A DNA stretch of 6,047 nt from F-183 sp036502165 (GTDB lineage: Bacteria > Acidobacteriota > Terriglobia > Bryobacterales > Bryobacteraceae), in NCBI GenBank assembly GCA_036502165.1, contig DASXZC010000211.1, positions 1 through 6,047 on the forward strand, read 5' to 3'. This document shows positions 1 through 6,047 of this stretch, piece after piece. The position numbers and the translations under genes were made by a program. Numbering within the stretch: position 1 is the stretch's first letter; every line of letters begins with the position of its first letter. The notes beneath the pieces are model-generated. The model saw only the letters and a list, made by a program, of their open reading frames with translations. It did no database searches and was not told where the DNA came from.

Positions 1-19
1 CGCTAGGAACGCATTCAGC

Positions 20-952
20 TCATCGAGGCGTTCGTACGGTTTGAAATGCATAGTCGAAGCTGTTCCTCGCCAATCCTTCTATTTCCTCGCGGCTGAATGC
101 GAACTCCCGCGCGAGTGTCGCATACTCATCGAGCAGCGTAACCTGAAACAGCGCCGGATCATCGGTGTTGATGACCATCGGCACGCCTGCGTCATAGAGT
201 CGCCGCACCGGATGCGCCGCCAGATTCGGCACTGTACGTGTCAGCACGTTGCTCGTCACTGAGATCTCGAGCGGAATCGAATGATCGCGCAGGTGCCGCA
301 CCAACACCGGATCCTCGATCGCACGGAAGCCGTGGCCAATCCGCTCGGCGCCTGCTTCAAGCGAGGCCCAGACGCTCGCCGGACCTTCCGCCTCGCCGGC
401 ATGACATGTCAACCGCAACCCCTGCCGCCGCGCATATTCGTAATTCTCGCGGAACCAGTCGACGGGGCCGGTCTGCTCGTTGCCCCCCAACCCGAAGCTG
501 ACAACACCGTCGTTCACCCGCGACGCCGCGAACTCAACAACAGGCCACGCCGCCAGTGGACCCCACTGCCGCACGGCATCCAAATTCCACAATACGTCGA
601 TCGCCGCGGCACGTCCTTCCCGCGCGACGGCGTCATAAACGGCGCCGAGATCCTGGCCTTTCCACAGCACCACGCCCGCCGACAACGTCACTTCGACATA
701 CTGAACACCTTGCGCCGCGAGCGCCTCGAACATACGGCGCGCCGCGATTGCATAATGTTCAGGCTGCTTCAAACGTGATGCGACAAATCCGAACGCTTTC
801 AGGAACCCCGGAAAATCCTCATACCGGTATCCCGTTTCCGCCTCTTCGCGCGAGAGAGTCGAATCAATTTCGCACAGCGTCGCCGCATCGACCGACCCCT
901 CTAGGTGGACGTGCAATTCGGCCTTCGGCAGTTCTTTCAACCAAGCATTCAC
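20..952 (-). CDS. Adenosine deaminase superfamily protein (adenosine/adenine or aminodeoxyfutalosine deaminase type)
   Basis: A zinc-dependent amidohydrolase-fold deaminase of 310 residues that should hydrolyse the 6-amino group of an adenine-type base or nucleoside in the cytoplasm. Seen: the N-terminal metal motif HVHLEG (His14, His16), GLGGNE at about 154-159, HAGE with metal His184 and proton-shuttle Glu187, RIGHG with His207, TSN at 233-235, and NTDDP with Asp264/Asp265. The full ADA catalytic set is therefore intact, and the length suits bacterial members. I start at GTG 952 because LPKAELHVH should lie close to the N-terminus, as in the family. An upstream ATG at 1036 would add 28 unrelated residues that are merely antisense to the glgB start. 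A weak AGG lies 9 bases before the GTG. Oddity: canonical ADAs usually have GDE where this has GNE, so true adenosine specificity is not assured; aminodeoxyfutalosine or adenine are alternatives. It is transcribed divergently from glgB. Family call is firm, substrate is inference. Confidence 0.87.
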   Translation of the reverse strand: MNAWLKELPKAELHVHLEGSVDAATLCEIDSTLSREEAETGYRYEDFPGFLKAFGFVASRLKQPEHYAIAARRMFEALAAQGVQYVEVTLSAGVVLWKGQDLGAVYDAVAREGRAAAIDVLWNLDAVRQWGPLAAWPVVEFAASRVNDGVVSFGLGGNEQTGPVDWFRENYEYARRQGLRLTCHAGEAEGPASVWASLEAGAERIGHGFRAIEDPVLVRHLRDHSIPLEISVTSNVLTRTVPNLAAHPVRRLYDAGVPMVINTDDPALFQVTLLDEYATLAREFAFSREEIEGLARNSFDYAFQTVRTPR

Positions 953-980
953 TCTCTTGAGCCTGACATAATAATCGACA
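953..980. promoter_or_regulatory. Divergent start region with shared AT-rich core (possible bidirectional -10)
   Basis: Only 28 bases separate the deaminase GTG (952, minus) from the glgB ATG (981, plus). An AT-rich core, CATAATAAT at 967-975, stands out in GC-rich surroundings. Read forward, CATAAT (967-972) matches five of six bases of a sigma-70 -10 and would start RNA at about the glgB ATG, giving a leaderless message. Read in reverse, TATTAT (968-973) also matches five of six and would give about a 9-base leader for the deaminase. No good -35 is visible in either direction and glgB has no Shine-Dalgarno. An in-frame TAA at 972-974 rules out an earlier glgB start. Promoter function is inference; promoters inside the neighbouring coding regions are equally possible. 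Confidence 0.35.
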
Positions 981-3179
981 ATGAACCAAGCCGACTCCGA
1001 TCCGCGCCCGATCCCAGAGGAAGTCGCAAAACTCACCGGCGGATATCATCGGGACCCGTTCAGCATTTTGGGTCCTCATGAATATGAGGACGGCTGGCAG
1101 GTGTGCGCGCTGCTTCCGCAGGCCGAATCCGTCGATGTTTTGCTCGGCGATTCCGTCACGCCGATGCATCGTTCCGCCGAGGCAGGACTCTTCACCGCCG
1201 ACTTCCCGCTGCCGCTGCGCCGCGACTATCGCCTGCGCATCAAGCCGCGTGTGGGAGAGGTGCACGACATCGAGGATCCCTACCGTTTTCCGATCCAGCT
1301 CACCGCGGACGAGATCCACTATCACGCCGAAGGTACGCATTTTGAAAGCTACGGCACGCTCGGCGCACACCTGGTGACGAGCGAGGGCGTCGCTGGCGTG
1401 CGGTTCGCAGTGTGGGCTCCCAATGCGGAAGTCGTCAGCGTGGTTGGAATGTTCAACGATTGGGACTCGAAGCGTCATCCCATGCGGATGCGCGACGCGG
1501 GCATTTGGGAACTGTTCCTGCCGGATCTGAAAGCCGGCACACTCTACAAATACGCGGTGAAGGTCCCGGGAGGGCGGGTGCATTTGAAGTCCGACCCTTG
1601 CGGATACGCGCACGAAGTTCCACCGAAGACGGCGAGTATCGTCTACGATCCCAAGACCTACATTTGGAACGACAGCCAGTGGCTCGCCCAGCGTGAAAAG
1701 ACCAATCCTCTTAAGGGTCCGCTGTCCGCTTACGAAGTGCATCTTGAAAGCTGGCTGCGCAAGCCCGATCACACGCCGCTCGGCTATCGCGAACTGGCCC
1801 ATTCCCTCGTCGATTATGCGAAGGACATGGGCTACACGCACATCGAATTGATGCCGATCATGGAGTACCCGTATTCAGGCTCCTGGGGCTACCAGGTGAC
1901 GGGTTTTTACGCGCCCACATCGCGCTTCGGTTCGCCTGACGACTTCAAATATTTCATCGACCACTGCCATCAGAACAACCTCGGCGTCATTGTGGATTGG
2001 GTCCCAGGACACTTCCCGAAGGACGCTCATGGGCTCGCGCGCTTCGATGGCACCGCACTCTATGAGCACGCCGATCCGCGGCAGGGCGAGCATCGCGACT
2101 GGGGCACGCTCATCTTCAACTACGGCCGCAGTGAAGTGAAAGCGTTCCTGATTTCGAACGCTCTGTTCTGGCTGCGCGAATATCACATCGATGGCCTGCG
2201 CGTCGACGCCGTTGCCTCGATGCTCTACAACGATTACTCGCGCAAAGCGGGCGAGTGGATCCCTAACCAATACGGCGGACGCGAGAATCTCGAGGCCATC
2301 GAGTTCCTCAAAAAGTTCAACGAACTCGCGCATCAGATCCCCGGCATCATGACGCTCGCCGAAGAGTCGACTTCGTTCCCGAACGTCTCGCGGCCACTGT
2401 ATTTGGGCGGACTCGGCTTCACCATGAAGTGGAACATGGGGTGGATGCATGACATGTTCAAGTACTTCGGCTCCGATCCGATCTATCGAAAGTACAATCA
2501 CAACAACGTCACCTTCAGCCTGCTGTACGCGTTCACCGAGAATTTCCTGCTGCCGGTTTCGCATGACGAAGTCGTGCACGGCAAAGCTTCACTCGTTAGC
2601 AAAATGCCCGGAGACGAATGGCGGCGCTTCGCCAACACGCGTGCGTTCCTCAGTTATATGTACGGTCATCCCGGCAAGAAGCTATTGTTCATGGGCTGCG
2701 AAATCGGCCAGACGACCGAATGGAATTATCAGGCGAGCGTCTCGTGGGACCTGCTCAATTTCCCCATCCACCGCGGATTGCAGACGCTCGTCCGCGACCT
2801 CAATCGCCTGTATGTGAACGAGCCGGCACTGTACGAGATCGACTTCCACTGGGATGGCTTCCAATGGGTCGACCTTAACGACATTGAAAATTCAGTGATT
2901 TCGTTCATGCGCTTTTCGACCGGCCGCGAGCAGATGCTGCTGTTCGTGTGCAACTTCACTCCTGTGGTGCGCCACGGCTACAAACTCGCGGTCGAGCACG
3001 ATGGATTCTACCGCCAGATTCTGAACAGCGACGATCCGCGCTACGGCGGCAGCGGAGTTGGCGGCGTCGACGGTGTTTGGGCGGAGCCGAATCCGCATCT
3101 CGGTAAACCGTACATATTGAATTTGACACTGCCACCGTTGGCGGTCATGGCGTTCCGCATCGAGGGTCGTCCGTCCTGA
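981..3179 (+). CDS. glgB: 1,4-alpha-glucan branching enzyme GlgB
   Basis: Cytoplasmic glycogen branching enzyme (GH13): it cleaves alpha-1,4 glucan chains and transfers the piece to a C6 hydroxyl, making alpha-1,6 branches. The 732 residues match the usual long form (E. coli GlgB is about 728). Order of parts: N1 module (about 1-120, with GGYHRDPFSILGPHE), CBM48/N2 beta-sandwich (about 125-220, with FAVWAPNA and MFNDWD), (beta/alpha)8 catalytic barrel (about 245-615), and C-terminal beta domain (about 625-728). Catalytic regions are intact: DWVPGHFP (Asp339), GLRVDAVASM (Arg407, nucleophile Asp409), LAEEST (acid/base Glu461) and SHDEVVHGK (His528, Asp529). GSWGYQ at 300-305 is also conserved. 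ATG 981 is forced by an in-frame TAA at 972-974 and keeps the conserved N1 domain. No Shine-Dalgarno is visible. Minor departures from E. coli are LESW (Glu256) for LGSW and MGCE (Cys573) for MGNE. Other glg genes are not in view. It is first in an apparent four-gene run. Confidence 0.97.
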   Translation: MNQADSDPRPIPEEVAKLTGGYHRDPFSILGPHEYEDGWQVCALLPQAESVDVLLGDSVTPMHRSAEAGLFTADFPLPLRRDYRLRIKPRVGEVHDIEDPYRFPIQLTADEIHYHAEGTHFESYGTLGAHLVTSEGVAGVRFAVWAPNAEVVSVVGMFNDWDSKRHPMRMRDAGIWELFLPDLKAGTLYKYAVKVPGGRVHLKSDPCGYAHEVPPKTASIVYDPKTYIWNDSQWLAQREKTNPLKGPLSAYEVHLESWLRKPDHTPLGYRELAHSLVDYAKDMGYTHIELMPIMEYPYSGSWGYQVTGFYAPTSRFGSPDDFKYFIDHCHQNNLGVIVDWVPGHFPKDAHGLARFDGTALYEHADPRQGEHRDWGTLIFNYGRSEVKAFLISNALFWLREYHIDGLRVDAVASMLYNDYSRKAGEWIPNQYGGRENLEAIEFLKKFNELAHQIPGIMTLAEESTSFPNVSRPLYLGGLGFTMKWNMGWMHDMFKYFGSDPIYRKYNHNNVTFSLLYAFTENFLLPVSHDEVVHGKASLVSKMPGDEWRRFANTRAFLSYMYGHPGKKLLFMGCEIGQTTEWNYQASVSWDLLNFPIHRGLQTLVRDLNRLYVNEPALYEIDFHWDGFQWVDLNDIENSVISFMRFSTGREQMLLFVCNFTPVVRHGYKLAVEHDGFYRQILNSDDPRYGGSGVGGVDGVWAEPNPHLGKPYILNLTLPPLAVMAFRIEGRPS
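3162..3166 (+). promoter_or_regulatory. Probable ribosome binding site of the monooxygenase gene
   Basis: GAGGG lies inside the last glgB codons, with 12 bases between it and the ATG at 3179. The spacing is somewhat long, but this is the best purine-rich match to the anti-Shine-Dalgarno upstream. Together with the TGATG stop/start overlap it supports both the chosen start and translational coupling to glgB. Confidence 0.45.
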
Positions 3180-4639
3180 TGGCCGGCCACGCAGTCGTCG
3201 TCGCCGGAGGAGGTCCAACAGGACTGATGCTGGCGGGCGAATTGGCGTTGGCGGGCGTCGATGTGGCGATCGTCGAACGGCGCGCCAATCAGGAAATCAT
3301 CGGCACGCGCGCGGGCGGTTTGCATTCACGCACTATTGAAGTCCTCGATCAGCGTGGCATTGCCGATCGGTTTCTGTCGGAGGGAAAGACAGCCCAGATC
3401 GTCGGATTCGCATGGTTCCGCATGGACATCAGCGACTTTCCCACGCGTCACAACTACGGCCTGGCATTGTGGCAGAAGCATATCGAACGCCTGCTCGCCG
3501 GCTGGGTGGACGAGCTCAAAGTGCCGATCTATCGTGGACGCGAGGTGACCGGATTCGTGCAGGATGACACCGGCGTCGATGTGGAACTTTCCGATGGGCC
3601 GCCATTGCGTGCGGATTATTTGGTCGGCTGCGATGGCGGACGCAGTGTGATTCGGAAGTCCGCCGCAATTGATTTTCCTGGATCGGATCCAACTATCAGC
3701 CACCTGCTCGCCGAAGTCGAGGTCGCCGCGGAACCGCCTTGGGGATTGCGCCGCGATGCTTTCGGTATCCATGCCTTTAGCCCGTCAGTAAGTGGAAAAC
3801 CAGTGGGGATCCTCGTGACGGAACAACAGCTCGGGAAGACCACCGAGCCCACGCTGCATGATCTCAGTGAAACGCTGATCGCTGTGTATGGGACTGATTA
3901 CGGAGTCCACAGTCCGACGTCGATTTCCAGGTTCACCGACATGTCCCGTCAGGCGGCGACGTATCGCGACAGACGGGTTCTACTTGCTGGCGACGCGGCG
4001 CACGTGCATTATCCGGCGGGTGGACAGGGCCTCAATACCGGCGTGCAGGATGCCGTGAATCTCGGATGGAAGCTGGCGCAAGTGATCAAGGGAACTTCCC
4101 CGGAAAGCCTGCTCGACACGTATCACGCCGAACGTCATCCGGTAGCGGCACGCGTGTTGCGCAACACGATGGCGCAAGTCGCACTGCTTCGCACGGATGA
4201 ACGCACGAATGCTTTGCGCGATACCTTTTCCGAACTGATCCGCATGGACGAGCCGCGCAAGCGTCTGGCTGCGGAGCTGTCTGGTCTCGACATTCACTAC
4301 GACCTCGGCGAGGGGCACGCTCTGCTCGGGCGCCGCATGCCCGATCTCGATCTCATCACCGCGGCGGGTCCGCTGCGCGTATACACGCTACTGCACCGTG
4401 CGCGGCCTGTCCTAATGAACTTCAGTGAGCCGGGCAGCCTCGAGACGGATCGGGTTCAAGTGATCGACGCGAAATACGATGGCGCCTGGGAGCTTCCGGT
4501 ACTCGGCACGGTCACCGCTCCGACGGCTGTGTTGATTCGGCCCGACGGATACGTCGCCTGGGCAGGAGACGGCTCGTCAACAGGGCTCGACGCCGCGCTC
4601 ACCACGTGGTTCGGACCACCCGTAGCTCATAATAGTTGA
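3179..4639 (+). CDS. FAD-dependent aromatic monooxygenase, Rox/PgaE-like (class A flavoprotein hydroxylase)
   Basis: A 486-residue single-component flavoprotein hydroxylase of the PHBH fold, related to rifampicin monooxygenase (Rox) and polyketide hydroxylases such as PgaE; expected to use NAD(P)H and O2 to hydroxylate an aromatic substrate in the cytoplasm. Seen: the Rossmann dinucleotide loop GGGPTG (10-15) ending in the ribose-binding acid of VER (Glu33); RAGGLHSRTIEVLDQRG (44-60), typical of this subfamily; the DG motif VGCDGGRSVIRK (149-160); the GD motif LLAGDAAHVHYPAGGQGLN (268-286), contacting the flavin; and LGEGHALLGRRMPDL (376-390), followed by a thioredoxin-like C-terminal domain (about 395-480) without a CxxC pair. 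No signal peptide or membrane segment. The ATG overlaps the glgB stop by one base and moeA follows after one base. The substrate cannot be read from sequence: antibiotic inactivation, a biosynthetic hydroxylation or aromatic catabolism are all possible. Family confident, function open. Confidence 0.9.
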   Translation: MAGHAVVVAGGGPTGLMLAGELALAGVDVAIVERRANQEIIGTRAGGLHSRTIEVLDQRGIADRFLSEGKTAQIVGFAWFRMDISDFPTRHNYGLALWQKHIERLLAGWVDELKVPIYRGREVTGFVQDDTGVDVELSDGPPLRADYLVGCDGGRSVIRKSAAIDFPGSDPTISHLLAEVEVAAEPPWGLRRDAFGIHAFSPSVSGKPVGILVTEQQLGKTTEPTLHDLSETLIAVYGTDYGVHSPTSISRFTDMSRQAATYRDRRVLLAGDAAHVHYPAGGQGLNTGVQDAVNLGWKLAQVIKGTSPESLLDTYHAERHPVAARVLRNTMAQVALLRTDERTNALRDTFSELIRMDEPRKRLAAELSGLDIHYDLGEGHALLGRRMPDLDLITAAGPLRVYTLLHRARPVLMNFSEPGSLETDRVQVIDAKYDGAWELPVLGTVTAPTAVLIRPDGYVAWAGDGSSTGLDAALTTWFGPPVAHNS

Positions 4640-4640
4640 C
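4628..4640 (+). promoter_or_regulatory. Possible internal -10 element immediately upstream of moeA
   Basis: CATAATA-N3-GAC occupies the 13 bases directly before the moeA GTG, at the very end of the monooxygenase gene. The same pattern precedes glgB at 967-979. The hexamer CATAAT (4628-4633) would place the RNA start at about the GTG, which would suit the lack of any Shine-Dalgarno here. No clear -35 is present, and the bases also encode the last residues of the upstream protein, so this is a tentative inference. Confidence 0.25.
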
Positions 4641-5825
4641 GTGCCCACGCTAAGCTTTGAGGACGCGCGCGCCATGGTGTTGTCGACCGTGCGGCCCGGC
4701 TTATTGCGAGTGGAATCAGTCCCGCTCGAGCAGGCCGCCGGACGAGTTCTGGCCGAGCCGCTCATTGCAGATCGCGACTATCCTCCGACCGCCCGCTCGG
4801 TCCGCGATGGGTTCGCAGTGCGCGCCGCGGACACTCCCGGAACGTTCCAGTTGATCGGCGAAGTCCGCGCCGGAGGAACTCCGTTCGCGGGCACCGTCGG
4901 ACCTCATCAGGCCGTCGCCATCATGACCGGAGCCCCAATGCCCACAGGGGCCGACGCCGTCGTCATGATCGAACATACGACGCACGACGCGACGTCCGTT
5001 GCCGTCGGACGGGATCTGAAGTCTGGCGATAATTTTAACGTCCAAGGCAGCGAAGCCAAGGCCGGTCAGGCAATCATTTCGCCCGGCGTGCGCATCGGAT
5101 ACACCGAGATCGGATTGGCCGCGACTTATGGAAAGACGAGCCTCAACGTATATGCGCAGCCGCGCGTAGCGATTCTCGCGACCGGCGATGAGATTGTCGG
5201 CATCGGCGAAACTCCGCTGGCGCACCAGATCCGAAATTCGAACACCTGGTCGATTTGCGCACAGGTGAGCCGCGCGGGCGGACTTCCGGATCCTCTTCCG
5301 GTTGCGCCCGATCAGCTCGACGCGACGCGCGCCCTTATCGCTCGCGGACTCGAAGCAGATCTCCTGTTGCTCTCCGGCGGAGTCTCGGCCGGTAAGTACG
5401 ACCTTGTCGAGCAGGTACTCGCCGAATTCGACGCGAAATTCTATTTCGACCGTGTGCTGATTCAGCCCGGCCAGCCGCTCGTCTTCGGCGAGGCGCGAGG
5501 CAAATATTTCTTCGGACTCCCCGGAAATCCCGCGTCGACGATGATCACGTTCGAGCTGTTCGCACGCGCCGCACTCGAGATCCTCAGCGGCATCGCGCAT
5601 CCCGAACTGCATCTGCTATTCGCGCATCTCACACAGGATTTCAAACACCGCCCCGGACTCACGCGCTTCCTTCCCGCGCACCTCGATGGCTGCCACTTGA
5701 CTCCGCTCTCATGGGCCGGATCGAGCGATGTCGGAGCCATGGCCCGCGCCAACGCCTACCTCGTCGCGAGCACATCGCGGGAGTTCTACGCCAAGGGCGA
5801 TCCGATCCGGGTACTCTTAAAGTAG
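4641..5825 (+). CDS. moeA: Molybdopterin molybdotransferase MoeA
   Basis: Catalyses the last step of molybdenum cofactor formation: it hydrolyses adenylyl-molybdopterin and inserts molybdate into the dithiolene, in the cytoplasm and normally as a homodimer. The 394 residues are close to the usual ~400. Seen: the N-terminal MoeA domain with RDGFAVRAAD (Asp56, the E. coli Asp59 position), IMTGAPMPTGADAVVMIEHT (94-113, Thr96 for Thr100), the MoCF-binding domain with ILATGDEI (Glu184 for Glu188), LLSGGVSAGKYD (243-254, Asp254 for Asp259) and FGLPGNPAST (291-300), and a C-terminal domain IV from about 322. Departures: by a by-eye alignment the E. coli Lys279 position is Gln275 (IQPGQP for IKPGKP) and Lys275 is Arg271. 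The GTG start sits one base after the monooxygenase stop without a Shine-Dalgarno; ATG 4674 is a later option but would cut the conserved LSFEDA N-terminus. moaC follows with no gap, reinforcing the role. Confidence 0.96.
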   Translation: MPTLSFEDARAMVLSTVRPGLLRVESVPLEQAAGRVLAEPLIADRDYPPTARSVRDGFAVRAADTPGTFQLIGEVRAGGTPFAGTVGPHQAVAIMTGAPMPTGADAVVMIEHTTHDATSVAVGRDLKSGDNFNVQGSEAKAGQAIISPGVRIGYTEIGLAATYGKTSLNVYAQPRVAILATGDEIVGIGETPLAHQIRNSNTWSICAQVSRAGGLPDPLPVAPDQLDATRALIARGLEADLLLLSGGVSAGKYDLVEQVLAEFDAKFYFDRVLIQPGQPLVFGEARGKYFFGLPGNPASTMITFELFARAALEILSGIAHPELHLLFAHLTQDFKHRPGLTRFLPAHLDGCHLTPLSWAGSSDVGAMARANAYLVASTSREFYAKGDPIRVLLK

Positions 5826-6047
5826 ATGTCGAAACTCTCGCATTACAGCGACTCCGGACGCGCCCAAATGGTCGACGTCTCGGCGAAACACGACACGCTG
5901 CGAACCGCGCGAGCTCACGCTTTCGTGAGAATCCGTCCGGACGTATTGGCAAAATTACCGGAAAATCCGAAAGGCAATCCCCTCGAAGTCGCGCGGATCG
6001 CCGGAATCATGGCGGCCAAGAAGACCTCGGAGCTGATTCCCATGTGC
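5826..6047 (+). CDS. moaC: Cyclic pyranopterin monophosphate synthase MoaC (3' end beyond window)
   Basis: The first 74 codons of MoaC, which converts the MoaA product 3',8-cyclo-7,8-dihydro-GTP into cyclic pyranopterin monophosphate, the first stable intermediate of molybdenum cofactor synthesis. Seen: LSHYSDSGRAQMVDVSAK (4-21), which lines up closely with the E. coli N-terminus, then VARIAGIMAAKKTSELIPMC (55-74), the family's hallmark. Lys49 falls at the position of E. coli active-site Lys51. The window ends just before the expected catalytic His of the CHP motif, so the remaining active-site residues (E. coli His77, Glu112, Asp128, Lys131) cannot be checked. A full protein would be about 160 residues, so a little under half is present. 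ATG 5826 directly follows the moeA TAG (5823-5825). No good Shine-Dalgarno is visible, so reinitiation after moeA translation is likely. The call is firm despite truncation by the window edge. Confidence 0.96.
   Translation, partial: MSKLSHYSDSGRAQMVDVSAKHDTLRTARAHAFVRIRPDVLAKLPENPKGNPLEVARIAGIMAAKKTSELIPMC

Noticed and set aside
1..19. Start of another minus-strand gene just downstream of the deaminase
   Set aside because: The only ATG there (positions 14 down to 12) reaches a stop after three codons, and the stretch is too short to judge.
957..972. TTGAGC and CATAAT as a paired -35/-10 promoter for glgB
   Set aside because: The spacing is only 4 bases, far from the ~17 needed, so the two cannot act as a sigma-70 pair; only the -10-like part is kept as a tentative element.
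953..1036. A 28-residue N-terminal extension of the deaminase starting at ATG 1036
   Set aside because: It is the antisense of the glgB start, resembles nothing in the deaminase family, would put the HxH metal motif unusually far in, and would overlap the divergent gene by 56 bases. GTG 952 fits the family better.
864..1841. A 325-codon open frame on the minus strand inside glgB
   Set aside because: It lies wholly over well-supported glgB and deaminase coding sequence, has no recognisable motif, and is His/Arg/Val-rich as expected of an antisense shadow in GC-rich DNA.
1875..2579. A 234-codon open frame on the minus strand inside glgB
   Set aside because: It covers the catalytic barrel motifs of glgB in antisense and shows no domain of its own.
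4674..4676. ATG 4674 as the moeA start
   Set aside because: It would remove the N-terminal LSFEDA segment that matches the usual beginning of MoeA proteins; GTG 4641 also fits the tight operon spacing.
4716..5612. A 298-codon open frame on the minus strand inside moeA
   Set aside because: Antisense to strongly conserved moeA motifs; the composition looks like a reverse-complement shadow and no domain is recognisable.

Overview
The window is a compact, GC-rich (estimated by eye at roughly 60%) bacterial chromosomal segment with almost no non-coding DNA. One gene is read on the minus strand at the left. Four genes follow on the plus strand in head-to-tail contact. The protein signatures are bacterial and the content is mostly housekeeping. 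The overall style (two-domain GlgB, a Rox-like flavin monooxygenase, and a MoeA with ARSVRDGFAVR in place of the NSAMDGYAVR type) is reminiscent of Acidobacteriota, but that is an impression from remembered sequences, not a search result.

Layout. Positions 20-952 (minus) encode an adenosine-deaminase-superfamily enzyme with all metal and catalytic residues present; its exact substrate is open. A 28-bp gap (953-980) separates its likely GTG start from the divergent ATG of glgB. Positions 981-3179 encode a full-length glycogen branching enzyme. It overlaps by one base (TGATG) a class A FAD-dependent aromatic monooxygenase of the rifampicin monooxygenase / polyketide hydroxylase type (3179-4639). 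One base later the molybdopterin molybdotransferase moeA begins with GTG (4641-5825). Its stop codon abuts the ATG of moaC (5826 onward), which is cut by the window edge after 74 codons.

How the genes fit together. moeA and moaC are both molybdenum cofactor genes: MoaC acts at the first stage (cyclic pyranopterin monophosphate) and MoeA at the last (molybdenum insertion). glgB (glycogen branching) and the monooxygenase have no evident link to the cofactor or to each other, yet spacings of -1, +1 and 0 bases make a single transcript and translational coupling likely. The most interesting non-coding signal is a shared CATAATA-N3-GAC string just before the SD-less starts of glgB and moeA. It could be a -10 element giving leaderless or nearly leaderless mRNAs. 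I saw no RNA gene, mobile element, CRISPR array or convincing terminator, and no clearly undescribed system. There is no gene-free stretch longer than 28 bases apart from the first 19 bases at the edge.
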